Counted from the first letter of the stretch, positions 23,752 through 33,451 are shown. The stretch: 64,000 bases of DNA from Agaribacillus aureus (GCA_030442055.1 JAUJEB010000006.1:434001-498000), one strand, 5' to 3'. Numbers and translations: made by a program. The notes: generated by a model not told the origin, from the letters alone.

Positions 23752-24312
23752 TTATTTTGTAGCGTCAGCCTCTACTTTGACAGTCAGCTTGATGTTGAGG
23801 GTAAAATTTACCGGCACTTGTGAGAAGTTGCCGATCATGAACACCTTCAGGCCGTTTGAGTTCTTTAGAATGTTTTCTAATTCCCTCAGATCATTTTCAC
23901 TTACCGGCAAAGTTTGTGTTCCCGCTGCTGCTGCCGTGCTTAAATTCACATTGCTGAGGGCGGCTGAAAACTGGCCTGTATTATTGGCTAGATCACTGAA
24001 CTGAATACTACCCGAAAAGAGATTTTCAGGGCTTCCGGAATATCCGCTGATAGTATATTCGATCTTGTTGATTTGATATTTTTCAATTTTACTTAGGTTA
24101 TCGCGAACATCAGCATTAGCAGTGGCATCAAGGACTATTTGCTGCGTATATTCGGTTCCGTCCTCTTCTGTGGCATTGATCTCAAAATCATCCTCCAAGG
24201 TGACATCAAAATCTATTGATTTTGCATCATTGATCAAATCACAGCCAAAAACGCATACAATTAATATCATGTTAATGGTAACCTGGATTAAAGTTCTGGA
24301 TAGTTTTTTCAT
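23752..24312 (-). CDS. Lipoprotein of unknown function
   Basis: 186 residues. The signal ends in a lipobox, VFGC (Cys about 24). The mature part is beta-rich with segments SIDFDVTLEDDFEINATEEDG and INKIEYTISGYSGSPENLFSGSIQF, and an Ala/Thr-rich loop (NLSTAAAAGTQTLPVSENDL). No family recognised. Probably co-transcribed with the beta-barrel that follows it by 28 bp, so it may be a periplasmic partner of that barrel. Confidence 0.7.
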   Translation of the reverse strand: MKKLSRTLIQVTINMILIVCVFGCDLINDAKSIDFDVTLEDDFEINATEEDGTEYTQQIVLDATANADVRDNLSKIEKYQINKIEYTISGYSGSPENLFSGSIQFSDLANNTGQFSAALSNVNLSTAAAAGTQTLPVSENDLRELENILKNSNGLKVFMIGNFSQVPVNFTLNIKLTVKVEADATK

Positions 24313-24514
24313 GTTTACTTCTTTTTTTAAATATGAGGCAGTATTGCCTGTAATTATTTTTGAACCTTTGTAAATCCAAAAAGGAAGAGGTAAACGGAAA
24401 TGAGGAAATTTTTTGTATTTTTTTTTGAAAAAATTAAATTTTACCTTGTGAAACTGGCAAATCGCAATACTTTGCCTTAACTTTTCGCTTAATTGGTTTA
24501 CATGTCGGGCTTAA

Positions 24515-25090
24515 ATATTACCAATTATTAAAAAGCAGGAATCAACGGAAACCGATATCCTCGAAAAGATACGTTTAGGGGATGAGACTGAAATCGTAGG
24601 CTTATATACCAGGTATAGGCATCAATTCCTGGCATGGGCTCTGAGAAAGTATAATTTAAGTGAGGAGGATGGCTACGATATTTTTCAGGATGCTGTTATT
24701 GCTTTTTATGAAAATGTAAAAGGTGGAAAAATCCATCAATTAAATTATACCATAAAGACCTACTTATTCGCAATAGCCAAAAATTTATTGCTGAATAAAC
24801 TAAAATACAACCAACGTTTTAAAGATCATCCTGATGAGTTTGACCACTTGATCAATGAAACTCATTTTGAAAATGATATTATAGTTAACGAAAAAAATCA
24901 ATTCGTGACTGCCCATTTGGAAAAGCTGGGTGAGCCTTGTCATTCCATTTTGAAATTGTTTTACTACGATTCATTTTCAATGGAATCAATTGCCACCAAG
25001 TTGGATTATAAGAATAAGGACGTCGTTAAATCTCAGAAACTCCGTTGCATTAAAGAACTGAGGAAAGCATTAGTGAAAGCATTTGGTTAA
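24515..25090 (+). CDS. ECF RNA polymerase sigma factor without a canonical start codon in frame
   Basis: The frame is open from a TAA at 24512-24514 to 25090 and encodes a complete sigma-70 region 2 (ILEKIRLGDETEIVGLYTRYRHQFLAWALRKYNLSEEDGYDIFQDAVIAFYENV) and region 4 (FYYDSFSMESIATKLDYKNKDVVKSQKLRCIKELRKAL). No ATG, GTG or TTG precedes region 2 in this frame; only ATA/ATT codons are available before residue 1. An ATG at 24502 begins MSGLNITNY in the neighbouring frame and stops at TAA 24529-24531. A +1 shift there, an ATT start or a single-base error would explain this. The downstream TPR protein starts 19 bp later and could be its antagonist. Confidence 0.75.
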   Translation: MLPIIKKQESTETDILEKIRLGDETEIVGLYTRYRHQFLAWALRKYNLSEEDGYDIFQDAVIAFYENVKGGKIHQLNYTIKTYLFAIAKNLLLNKLKYNQRFKDHPDEFDHLINETHFENDIIVNEKNQFVTAHLEKLGEPCHSILKLFYYDSFSMESIATKLDYKNKDVVKSQKLRCIKELRKALVKAFG

Positions 25091-25109
25091 CCCGATAATA
25101 AATAACAAC

Positions 25110-25850
25110 ATGGAAAGCTCAAATTTGAATTTTGATGAGGTAAGAAGATATCTTAAAGACCAGATGGATCAGGGAGAGAAGGCGCAATTTGAGGATCGCA
25201 TTAACAGTGATCCGGAACTGGCAAAGCAAGTGGACCTTGATCGCGTATTGCTGGAGGGGATTCAGTTACATTACAGGGGGCAATTAAAGGAGAAACTAAA
25301 GCGCCTGGACCAGGGTGACGCCGTGATTGGAAAGTCGGGGTTTCCTGTTTTTAAGGCACTTGCCCTGGCGGCTGGCATTGCATTAATTCTGGTCGTAAGT
25401 TTTTTCATCTTTAATAAAAAACCGGATACACAAGCCTTGTATGCCGCTTACTTTAAACCTTACTATAATGTGGTAAGTGGCATTGAAAGGGGAGAAATTG
25501 CGGAGCCTGGCGTAGAGGACCCATATCAGCTGTATGAATCCGGGCAATATCTGAAGGCTAATGCCTCTTTTGAGAAATTGCTGCTGAAAAATCCCAACGA
25601 CGCCCAGCTACGGTTCTATGCCGGCTTGTCTTATTTAAATGCGGGACTTACTGCTGAAGCCATCAGTCACCTGTCTCAGGTAGCTGACCTAAAGGACTTT
25701 GCATTTTTAGGCGCTGCCAATTGGTATCTTGGACTGGCTTATTTAAAAGAAAATCGTCCTAAAAAGGCGATTGAAGTTTTTAAGTTCCTTGAAAAAAACA
25801 ACGACGGCTACGCCACCCGCGCCGGCGAGCTTCTTCAGGAGCTTCAATGA
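25110..25850 (+). CDS. Membrane protein with anti-sigma-like N-terminus and TPR repeats
   Basis: 246 residues. The N-terminal cytosolic helix region (NFDEVRRYLKDQMDQGEKAQFEDRINSDPELAKQVDLDRVLLEG) resembles ECF anti-sigma domains; a single membrane helix follows at about residues 81-101 (FKALALAAGIALILVVSFFIF), then tetratricopeptide repeats to the end (KANASFEKLLLKNPNDAQLRFYAGLSYLNAGLTAEAISHL). It follows the sigma factor by 19 bp and its stop overlaps the convergent CHAT gene by 7 bp. A signal-transducing role with sigma and CHAT is an inference from this layout. Confidence 0.75.
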   Translation: MESSNLNFDEVRRYLKDQMDQGEKAQFEDRINSDPELAKQVDLDRVLLEGIQLHYRGQLKEKLKRLDQGDAVIGKSGFPVFKALALAAGIALILVVSFFIFNKKPDTQALYAAYFKPYYNVVSGIERGEIAEPGVEDPYQLYESGQYLKANASFEKLLLKNPNDAQLRFYAGLSYLNAGLTAEAISHLSQVADLKDFAFLGAANWYLGLAYLKENRPKKAIEVFKFLEKNNDGYATRAGELLQELQ

Positions 25851-28800
25851 TCGGGTTGCTTTTCATTGCCTCCTCTTTTTTTGTAAATTACAGCCCCTAA
25901 AACGACCAATGCCAACGCACCCAACAAATAATAAGCAGAGGGTGTTGTTGTGTCCGCACCGTTAGTTTTCCCAATATAGACAAATGGGGCCCAGTAGTAG
26001 GGCGCGGCGGAAAGATTATCTGACTCGCTGAGGTATTTTAGTTTGGCGTTTCTTAAAGCTGTGACATTCTTTTCTCCCTGGGTTATTCCCTGGTAGAAAC
26101 TGGTCATCAGGTCCTTCGTGGATTGATCGGAAACGGACCAAAGACTCATCATCAGGTTGGGTACACCTGCTTCCATAAATCCGCGTGCGAGGCTGATGAT
26201 TCCTTCTCCTTTATAATATTTTCCAATACCGGTATTGCAGGCACTTAAGCAGGCAAGATCCGCATTTAATTCCATGTTAAACAGTTCATAGGTATGTAGC
26301 AGACCATCTTCAATACTGTCATTCCCGGTGCTGAATAAAAGCTTGGAATACATTGGGTCCTCGTCATTCACAAGGCTATGCGAAGCCAGATGGATAATCC
26401 GGCTGTTTTTAGCCAGGTTTTTGAAATTGTATTCGGTGGCGTTTTGACCAATGTTGGCAACGCCGTCCAGCAGGGTAGCAATGAACTGAACTTCCTCTCT
26501 GGCCTGGGGCAACGCAGCGCTGCTTTCAAGGTATGACCTTTCGACATCATTGACGGCCAGCACCTGAAATGCCTCATTACTCATGAATTCCGGCGCAAAT
26601 CCGACAAAGGTATTTTGATGGTCTTTCTTGCTTTTATCCGGCCCGTGTTTTAACAGTTGAATAGAGTAGTGGTAAGAAATCTGATAATCCTTGATCATAT
26701 ATTCGAGGGTCAGATAATTACCATCGTTCGACGCGGGATGGCGTATGAGCACTTCGAATGGAAGGTAACTCAATATGCCGTCTGGAATTATGATGAGCTC
26801 ATCGATTGAAGAAGCCTTTGCTGCCAAATACGCCTCAACCGGCTCAAAAATTTGCCGGTAAAGATGGTGGCTTTTGTCGACAAACCCCTGAAAATCCTTA
26901 GATTTTATAGCAGCTAATAGTTGCTCTACGTCCCTCTCCAAATGAGGTTCCCGTTTTACGCTTAGGTAATCTACTTTTCCCTGGTCCAGAAAAAAGATAT
27001 AGATAGAGTCGGTTAAGAGAAAGTATTCCATTAACAGCTCATCTTTTCCGGTGACTTCAGTGAGGCTGAAGGGTTTTGACTTATATTTAAACGTATGATA
27101 ATTGGGGTAAAGGGATTCTATTTTCCGCTTTAGCTGATTAAACGTTTCTACTGATTCCAGGAGCTTTTGCCTGATTTCCCCTGTCTGCTCCGTAGTTTTG
27201 TCGTTAGTATCGTAAAGTTCTTTTTGCAGGTTTGCAATTTCGGATTTAAGTGAAAATTCCTTTAGTTTGATGCTGTTGGGAATGTTGGAAAAGACTCTGG
27301 CGCCATTGTCCTCAAGGTTTTCCAAAAGGATGCTTGACTTATGATTATCGGCCAGTCTCAGTGCATTGACAAGGTAATCTTTATTACCTGATGCATTAAC
27401 CAAAGTGGTAATCAGGTGAACACCATTTTTATAGATAGTATCGGTTTTTTCGGTAAAATTTATTTTGGAATAATTGGCATAAAATCCCTTCCTGGACAGC
27501 TTGATAAAATCATTAATTAAGTCATAGGAAGCGATGGCTCCCTGTAAATATCTTTCATCATCATTCTCCATGTACAGCTGACTTAATATATCCGCTTTGG
27601 ATTGCAGGACCCGCACCAGGTCCATGTTGAAATTAAGAGAATCATAGGACGGCAGGCTGAAGACATCCCGCGGCGTAAAATTGGTAGAATGGATAGCCAG
27701 GCATTGCTGGTAATAGGAAAGTGCCTTATCAAAATCGCCTCTTTTCTGATATACCTCACCCAGTATTTTCAAACCTTTTCCATTGAACTTATGTTTTTTG
27801 CCAAGTTCCTTTCCGAGAAATTCCAGTGCTGTGTTGGCCATGACCTCGGCATTTTCGAGATCTCCCATTTTTAAATAAATTAATCCCTTGCCGTTCAATA
27901 CGTAACCTTTTTCACCATATTGTTCCCCGTACAAAGCCACATTGACCGCTTCTGCCTTTTCTACATAAAACAAGGCAGAGTCATAAGCTTCGAGATTTAT
28001 AAACGCTCTCATGAAGCCATAGTATAGGTATGGAAGAAAGTAGTGTTTGGCATTTCCTCCCTTTTCTAAAATATCAACTCCCTCCCGGAAGTATGCTATG
28101 GCCTTTAAGTTATCAGCTTCACTCTCGTTGAGATCGATTAGCAGATTACCAATGCCTGTCAGGGGTTGGGTCAAATAAGGACTGGTAGCCGGCACCACCT
28201 CTTTCAGAATTTTTTGACTTTCGGTATAATAAAATAACCCTTCTTTCAAATTGCCTTTAAACCCCATGATGGTTCCTTTGTTGTGATAAACCATGCTGCG
28301 CATGAGGTCCTGATTCTTCACAGTGTTGGTATTTAAAACGTGCAGGGCACTATCAAGGTAATTGTCGCCGATTTGTAAAAAACCCAGGTCCCTGTAGCAG
28401 ACGCCAAGGAAGTTGTAGGTATTGAGCAGGTCGGTAGCCTGCTTGGGGCTCTTAAATTTTTTGATTAGAGCAGCATTTCTTTCTCCCATGAGAATGGCGC
28501 TGTCGAGTTTTTCCGTCCTGCGATTATATATCTCGACCAGGTTAAAATTTATTCTGATCAGGGTGGAAGTATCCCCGGGTTGATGTTTTTCCAGCAACCG
28601 GAGTGCTTCAAATAGCATGACCTTTGAAGAATCCACCTTTCCGGCTTTAAGGTAGTGGTTGGCCAGGTTTTGTTTGGTTACAATATGACCCTTCCAGCTG
28701 TTGACAGCTTTGAAAAGTGCCATGCTTTGTCTGAAATAAAAAGTAGCGCTGTCAACTTGCCTTTCCTCATGCAACCGGAGCGCCTTTTGTCGCAGCGATT

Positions 28801-28945
28801 CAGCCTGCAAGGAGTCTTTGTTTTGTGCTGGCCATAATAAATCACTTGTTTTTTCGACTTCCCCAGCCAGAGAAAGGAAGTTGTTGAAGACCAGCATGAA
28901 GAAGCATAAAAAGCCGGTTAAAGTCTTATGGTTTTTAGGGCGCAT
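25844..28945 (-). CDS. Exported TPR-CHAT protein (caspase-like)
   Basis: 1,033 residues after choosing the ATG at 28945, which starts a signal peptide ending SLAGE. About residues 40-560 are tetratricopeptide repeats (for example FDKALSYYQQCLAIH). A CHAT domain (caspase HetF-associated with TPRs) follows, with the catalytic-type His in IHLASHSL near residue 852 and Cys in LSACNTGIGK near residue 900. A C-terminal membrane helix (YYLLGALALVVLGAVIYKKRGG) tethers it to the membrane. CHAT domains are peptidases of the caspase fold; the substrate is unknown. The gene faces the sigma/TPR pair, overlapping its tail by 7 bp. Confidence 0.88.
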   Translation of the reverse strand: MRPKNHKTLTGFLCFFMLVFNNFLSLAGEVEKTSDLLWPAQNKDSLQAESLRQKALRLHEERQVDSATFYFRQSMALFKAVNSWKGHIVTKQNLANHYLKAGKVDSSKVMLFEALRLLEKHQPGDTSTLIRINFNLVEIYNRRTEKLDSAILMGERNAALIKKFKSPKQATDLLNTYNFLGVCYRDLGFLQIGDNYLDSALHVLNTNTVKNQDLMRSMVYHNKGTIMGFKGNLKEGLFYYTESQKILKEVVPATSPYLTQPLTGIGNLLIDLNESEADNLKAIAYFREGVDILEKGGNAKHYFLPYLYYGFMRAFINLEAYDSALFYVEKAEAVNVALYGEQYGEKGYVLNGKGLIYLKMGDLENAEVMANTALEFLGKELGKKHKFNGKGLKILGEVYQKRGDFDKALSYYQQCLAIHSTNFTPRDVFSLPSYDSLNFNMDLVRVLQSKADILSQLYMENDDERYLQGAIASYDLINDFIKLSRKGFYANYSKINFTEKTDTIYKNGVHLITTLVNASGNKDYLVNALRLADNHKSSILLENLEDNGARVFSNIPNSIKLKEFSLKSEIANLQKELYDTNDKTTEQTGEIRQKLLESVETFNQLKRKIESLYPNYHTFKYKSKPFSLTEVTGKDELLMEYFLLTDSIYIFFLDQGKVDYLSVKREPHLERDVEQLLAAIKSKDFQGFVDKSHHLYRQIFEPVEAYLAAKASSIDELIIIPDGILSYLPFEVLIRHPASNDGNYLTLEYMIKDYQISYHYSIQLLKHGPDKSKKDHQNTFVGFAPEFMSNEAFQVLAVNDVERSYLESSAALPQAREEVQFIATLLDGVANIGQNATEYNFKNLAKNSRIIHLASHSLVNDEDPMYSKLLFSTGNDSIEDGLLHTYELFNMELNADLACLSACNTGIGKYYKGEGIISLARGFMEAGVPNLMMSLWSVSDQSTKDLMTSFYQGITQGEKNVTALRNAKLKYLSESDNLSAAPYYWAPFVYIGKTNGADTTTPSAYYLLGALALVVLGAVIYKKRGGNEKQPDH

Positions 28946-29238
28946 AGTGAAACGATAATTTTTTTTCAAAAAATAAAAACCTTTTGTTTCGGATGCTCTT
29001 AACAAATGAAAAAATAAAGATATAATCTTTTAGTATTTACAGAGACATCCATTAATATGAATAGTTTTAAATTGTAACCTTTGATTACATGTGTAATAAT
29101 GCTTGACAACCATTTTTGGCCAAACTTTATGAATTATTTACCTTTATAATACTTTTTAAGGGTCCCGGACATAAAATGAATTGCTAATTACTTTTTGCAA
29201 AATATGTCTAACAAATACTTTAATATTTTCACATTCTT

Positions 29239-29409
29239 ATGGGGAAGAAAAAGATTAATCTGAACAGATTTGTATTCAAACTAATTTTATTTTTGTTATT
29301 ACTTATTGGCCTTAATTTTTGGTCCAGTGCGGCAGAAACAGGAGGTATGCCTCAAACACCTGATACGGATATTTCAAAGGCCGGGTTTTACCCTCACTAC
29401 TTTTATTAA
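29239..29409 (+). CDS. Small secreted-type or membrane peptide, 56 residues
   Basis: An ATG-initiated frame of 56 codons. A basic start MGKKKINLNRF is followed by a hydrophobic run (VFKLILFLLLLIGLNFW) and then SSAAETGG and a short tail ending GFYPHYFY. This is the composition of a signal peptide plus a 27-residue mature peptide. It lies divergently next to the CHAT gene (start 294 bp away) and convergently to trpS. It has no known family; it is supported by composition and position only. Confidence 0.45.
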   Translation: MGKKKINLNRFVFKLILFLLLLIGLNFWSSAAETGGMPQTPDTDISKAGFYPHYFY

Positions 29410-29468
29410 ACTTATATACTCTTCGGGTACCCGGTTATTCCATGATTCATATCAAAAGAAATTACTTG

Positions 29469-30437
29469 CTAATAGCCTAATTTCTCCTTTACCCTTGCCA
29501 AGACGGCTTTGCCAATAGCCCTGGCTTTCTCCTCACCGGCCTCCAATTTTTTGTTCAGCTGATCGGGGTTTTCCATAAAGTAATTAAATGTCTCCCGTTG
29601 CGCTTTAAACTTGTCAATCATCAATTCGAACAGCGCTTGCTTAGCATGACCGTAACCGTAATTTCCACCTAAATAATTATTTTTCATGGCGGTTATCTGC
29701 TCCTGGTCAGCCAATAGTTTGTAAATGGCAAATACGTGGCAGGTGTCCGGATTTTTTGGCGCTTCGAGCGGGGTACTGTCGGTAACGATGGACATTACCT
29801 GTTTTCTTAATTGCTTATCCGGTAAAAAAATATCAATAGTATTGCCATATGATTTACTCATTTTTTTACCATCTGTACCCGGGATGGTCATTACGTTTTC
29901 ATCGATGATCACCTCCGGGACCACAAAGGTCTCCCCATAGGTATTATTAAAAATTGCAGCAATGTCCCTGGTGATTTCCAGGTGTTGCTTTTGATCTTTT
30001 CCGACGGGGACATAGTTGGCATCATACATGATGATATCGCTTGCCATCAGGACGGGGTAGGTGAACAGGCCGGCGTTTACATCGGCGAGGTTATCTGCCT
30101 TGTCCTTAAATGAATGTGCATTAGCCAACATAGGGAAAGGGGCAAAGCAATTTAGGAACCATGCCAATTCACACACTTCAGGAATTTTAGATTGGCGGTA
30201 GAAAACGTTTTTATCGGTATCGAAGCCAAACGCCAGCCACGCAGCGGCAGTAGCATTAACGTTTTCAATTCTTGTTGCGGGATCCTTGATCGTGGTTAAC
30301 GAATGTAAATCCGCAATAAAAAAAAAGGATTCATTTTCCGATTTTTCGGATAAGGCAATTGCTGGTACAATTGCGCCTAAAAGATTGCCTAGATGTGGTC
30401 TCCCGGAACTTTGTATACCGGTAAGTATTCTTGCCAT
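29469..30437 (-). CDS. trpS: Tryptophanyl-tRNA synthetase
   Basis: 322 residues of class I aminoacyl-tRNA synthetase, charging tRNA-Trp. The HIGH-equivalent PHLGN is at residues 14-18 and the KMSKS loop at about residue 195 (DGKKMSKSYG). TGIQSSGRPHLGNLLGAI and DQKQHLEITRDIA are TrpRS signatures, the latter in the tryptophan/ATP site. Length fits bacterial TrpRS (about 330). Confidence 0.96.
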   Translation of the reverse strand: MARILTGIQSSGRPHLGNLLGAIVPAIALSEKSENESFFFIADLHSLTTIKDPATRIENVNATAAAWLAFGFDTDKNVFYRQSKIPEVCELAWFLNCFAPFPMLANAHSFKDKADNLADVNAGLFTYPVLMASDIIMYDANYVPVGKDQKQHLEITRDIAAIFNNTYGETFVVPEVIIDENVMTIPGTDGKKMSKSYGNTIDIFLPDKQLRKQVMSIVTDSTPLEAPKNPDTCHVFAIYKLLADQEQITAMKNNYLGGNYGYGHAKQALFELMIDKFKAQRETFNYFMENPDQLNKKLEAGEEKARAIGKAVLARVKEKLGY

Positions 30438-30609
30438 TGGATTTCTAAATTTTTGACAAAGAAATAAAAATTTACTTAATCACGCTAAAGCATACCCATT
30501 TAAGTTAAATATTTATATAAGCCCGTGTCATTTTCAATTAATTCCGGATTTGTGTAATTTTAATTAGTCTCAGTGCTGCCGCTGTTTGATGAACTAAACC
30601 CGGAAAACC

Positions 30610-32232
30610 ATGGAACCTTACAGACCCTTGCAAACCCTGTCGGCCCGGCGTATGATGGCCTGCTTGTTATGCTGCATATTGAGCAGTACAATTTGTATTG
30701 CGCAACAAGATGATCTTGGAAATATTGATTTTCCGACCAGTGGCAAAGCCATAGCCCAAAATGATTTTATCATGGGCATGCTTTTGCTCCATAGTTTCGA
30801 ATATGATGACGCGGCTGAATTTTTTCGCAAGGCGCAAAAAAAGGATCCCGATTTTGCTATGGCTTACTGGGGTGAGGCGATGACTTATAACCACCCCATT
30901 TGGTTTCAGCAGGAAAAAAACAGGGCTATCAGCGCCTTAAACAAAATTGCGCCTACCCCTATTGAAAGACTACAAAAGTGTCAATTACCCATCGAAAAAG
31001 CCCTGATGGCTGCGGCCGATGTTTTGTATGGAGCAGGAAGCAAGAAAGAACGGGATCTGGAGTATATGGGATTTTTAAAAAGTTTGCATGACAAACATCC
31101 GGGAAATCATGAGATAGCTTGTTTTTATGCTTTATCCTTGATGGGGAGCAGGCACAACGGCCGGCACATTCCCACCTATTTGGAAGCAGCCGGCATAACG
31201 GAGAAAGTTTTAGAGAAAAACCCCAGGCATCCCGGTGCTTTACATTATACGATCCATGCCTATGATGAGCCTGCCCATGCACATTTGGGCCTCCCTGCTG
31301 CCAATGCTTATGCGCGGGTGGCTCCGGGTTCAGAGCATGCGTTGCATATGCCTTCACATATATTTGTAGCCCTCGGCATGTGGAATGAAGTAGTCGCTTC
31401 AAATGAGGCATCCTGGGAGGCAGGTGAACAAAGAGTTGAACGTAAAAAACTGCATCATTCACAAAGGGCCTATCATTCATTGCTTTGGTTGACCTATGGC
31501 TATTTACAGCAGGAGCGGTTTGAGGCAGCAAAAAAGATGATAGCAATTATACAGGACGATGTAAAACACCATACCACCCGGAGGGCAAAAGTGCACCTCA
31601 ACCAAATGAGGGCCGCTTACCTCGTTAATTCCCGAAAATGGGATGATGATGTGGGAGATATAAAAATTAATTTAGAGGGCACCGGACTTGTCAACGCTTC
31701 TCTGAATGCATTTATAAACGGTATGGTAGTATTGGAGCGGAACGATGTGGCAAATGCCGAAAAAATGGTAAGAGAAATTGCCGGGATGAGGCAGAAAAAG
31801 GCGCCTGAAACGTTAGATGCTAACCTGACCATGTGTTATGCACCTGGAACGATGCCTAAAAAGACACAGGAGGCCAGGACATCATTGATTTTAGAAAATG
31901 AGTTGCAAGCTGCAATTTTTATAAAGCAGGATAAGCTGTCAGAGGCTGAGTCGATTTTGAAGAAAGCTATTGCTTTGGAAGAGAACATGTCGTTTAGCTT
32001 TGGACCACCGGTCATTGCCAAACCACCGCAGGAGCTTTACGGGGAATTTTTGCTGGCGAATAATCGACCCGAGGAGGCGCTGGCACAGTTTGAAAAGGTA
32101 TTTGAAAGGGCACCCAAAAGAACCCTGGCGTTGAGAGGCTATGCCGCCGCTGCCAGCAGATCAAATAAACCGCTAAAAGCCAGGGAGGCCCTTAATATGT
32201 TAAACGAAATTTCAATAGCTGAGCATCATTGA
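30610..32232 (+). CDS. Exported TPR-repeat protein
   Basis: 540 residues with a signal peptide (about residues 1-31, ending ICIAQQ) and several tetratricopeptide-like helices, beginning EYDDAAEFFRKAQKKDPDFAMAYWGEAMTYNHPIW. A histidine-rich middle (LHYTIHAYDEPAHAHLG, HALHMPSHIFVALG) is typical of a widespread periplasmic TPR family. Function unknown; a metal or substrate site in the His-rich part is possible. It is a monocistronic gene on the + strand. Confidence 0.78.
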   Translation: MEPYRPLQTLSARRMMACLLCCILSSTICIAQQDDLGNIDFPTSGKAIAQNDFIMGMLLLHSFEYDDAAEFFRKAQKKDPDFAMAYWGEAMTYNHPIWFQQEKNRAISALNKIAPTPIERLQKCQLPIEKALMAAADVLYGAGSKKERDLEYMGFLKSLHDKHPGNHEIACFYALSLMGSRHNGRHIPTYLEAAGITEKVLEKNPRHPGALHYTIHAYDEPAHAHLGLPAANAYARVAPGSEHALHMPSHIFVALGMWNEVVASNEASWEAGEQRVERKKLHHSQRAYHSLLWLTYGYLQQERFEAAKKMIAIIQDDVKHHTTRRAKVHLNQMRAAYLVNSRKWDDDVGDIKINLEGTGLVNASLNAFINGMVVLERNDVANAEKMVREIAGMRQKKAPETLDANLTMCYAPGTMPKKTQEARTSLILENELQAAIFIKQDKLSEAESILKKAIALEENMSFSFGPPVIAKPPQELYGEFLLANNRPEEALAQFEKVFERAPKRTLALRGYAAAASRSNKPLKAREALNMLNEISIAEHH

Positions 32233-32491
32233 TATAATGCCTGTGTGAGGTAAATGTCTGGCGTGCTATCGGTACCGCACAATTTTCATTTTAATATTTG
32301 CATAAGAGGTCAAAGTTTTTCATTTTCAAATAATAGATGGAATTCATGGGAGTCCGGTTCTTTTTTAGGGAGAAGGATCGGGGGCGTTAAATGTAGAGTC
32401 ATTGGTATGAATTTCATAACTTATCAATTCCAGGCAACACTTTTTAAAAACGATCTTTCAGTACAATTAATCACTATAAAGATTTAGGAAT

Positions 32492-33439
32492 ATGAAGGCT
32501 GTTATTTTTGAAAGATTTGGCCCACCGTCAGTTTTGCAATACCGGGTGGTAAGTGAACCGGAGTTTTCAAAAGACCAGGTACTCATACAGGTAAAAGCCT
32601 GTTCGGTCAATCCTGTTGATTACAAAATCAGACGGGGGAGCCTGAAGATGATTTCCGGCAAAAAATTCCCCAAGGCTGTCGGAAGCGATTTTTCCGGTGT
32701 GGTGAAGGCCGTTGGCGAGGATGTCAAAACATTTAAACCTGGCGATGAAGTTTACGGATCTTTAAATACGGTTGTCGGTGGTGCCTGTAGTGAAATGGTG
32801 GTGGCCACCGAAAATATGATCAGCTTAAAACCCGAAGGACTGGGTTTTGCCGAGGCGGCCGGCTTGCCAATTGCCGCCCTGACCGCCCTTGAGTCGTTGA
32901 GAGACCTGGGCGGGTTAAAAGCCAAACAGCATGTTTTAATTAATGGCTGCACGGGTGGTGTAGGATCTATGGCTGTTCAAATAGCAAAGTATTATGGAGC
33001 CATAGTCACCGGTGTCTGCCGAACTGAAAATGTGACACTGGCAAAAAAACTGGGTGTAGACGAGGTAATTGATTATAAAAAAGACGATTTATGGGGATCC
33101 ACCCATTCGTTTGATATATTTTTTGACGTGGCTGGTACCGGCAGCTACGCCAATGCCAAAAAATTGCTAAAGCCACAGGGCACTTATATATCGACCCTAC
33201 CAGGCCTGCAATCTGTGTTGCTTTGGCCACTGCTGAACATGTTAAGCTCTAAAAAAGCAAAGGCAATTTTATTGAAAAAACAACAGGATGACTGGCAGGT
33301 GCTCAATGAAATGATCGATAGGGGAGGTTTAAAGGTAATTGTTGATAAAATTTTTCCGATAGATCAAATCGAAGCAGCCCATGAATATGCTGAATCCGGA
33401 AGGGTGAGAGGCAAGGTTGCCATTAGTGTGGGAGAGTAG
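32492..33439 (+). CDS. Zinc-independent MDR oxidoreductase (quinone oxidoreductase type)
   Basis: 315 residues of the medium-chain dehydrogenase/reductase superfamily. The N-terminal GroES-like domain has SVNPVDYKIRRG and GSDFSGVVKAVGEDV. The NADPH motif GCTGGVGSMAVQIA is at about residue 150, followed by a C-terminal DKIFPIDQIEAAHEYAESGRVRGKVAI. The zinc-ligand cysteines of alcohol dehydrogenases are absent, so it is a quinone/enone reductase-like enzyme reducing activated C=C or quinones with NADPH. It is convergent with the TolC gene, 12 bp apart. Confidence 0.87.
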   Translation: MKAVIFERFGPPSVLQYRVVSEPEFSKDQVLIQVKACSVNPVDYKIRRGSLKMISGKKFPKAVGSDFSGVVKAVGEDVKTFKPGDEVYGSLNTVVGGACSEMVVATENMISLKPEGLGFAEAAGLPIAALTALESLRDLGGLKAKQHVLINGCTGGVGSMAVQIAKYYGAIVTGVCRTENVTLAKKLGVDEVIDYKKDDLWGSTHSFDIFFDVAGTGSYANAKKLLKPQGTYISTLPGLQSVLLWPLLNMLSSKKAKAILLKKQQDDWQVLNEMIDRGGLKVIVDKIFPIDQIEAAHEYAESGRVRGKVAISVGE

Positions 33440-33451
33440 CCCCGTTATTTT

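Noticed and set aside
29424-29436. CGGGTACCCG palindrome downstream of trpS
   Set aside because: A short isolated palindrome with no regulator nearby and no repeat elsewhere; probably chance, or a weak stem.
32254-32487. 77-codon + strand frame upstream of the quinone oxidoreductase
   Set aside because: Overlaps the likely promoter region; composition looks like translated non-coding sequence.
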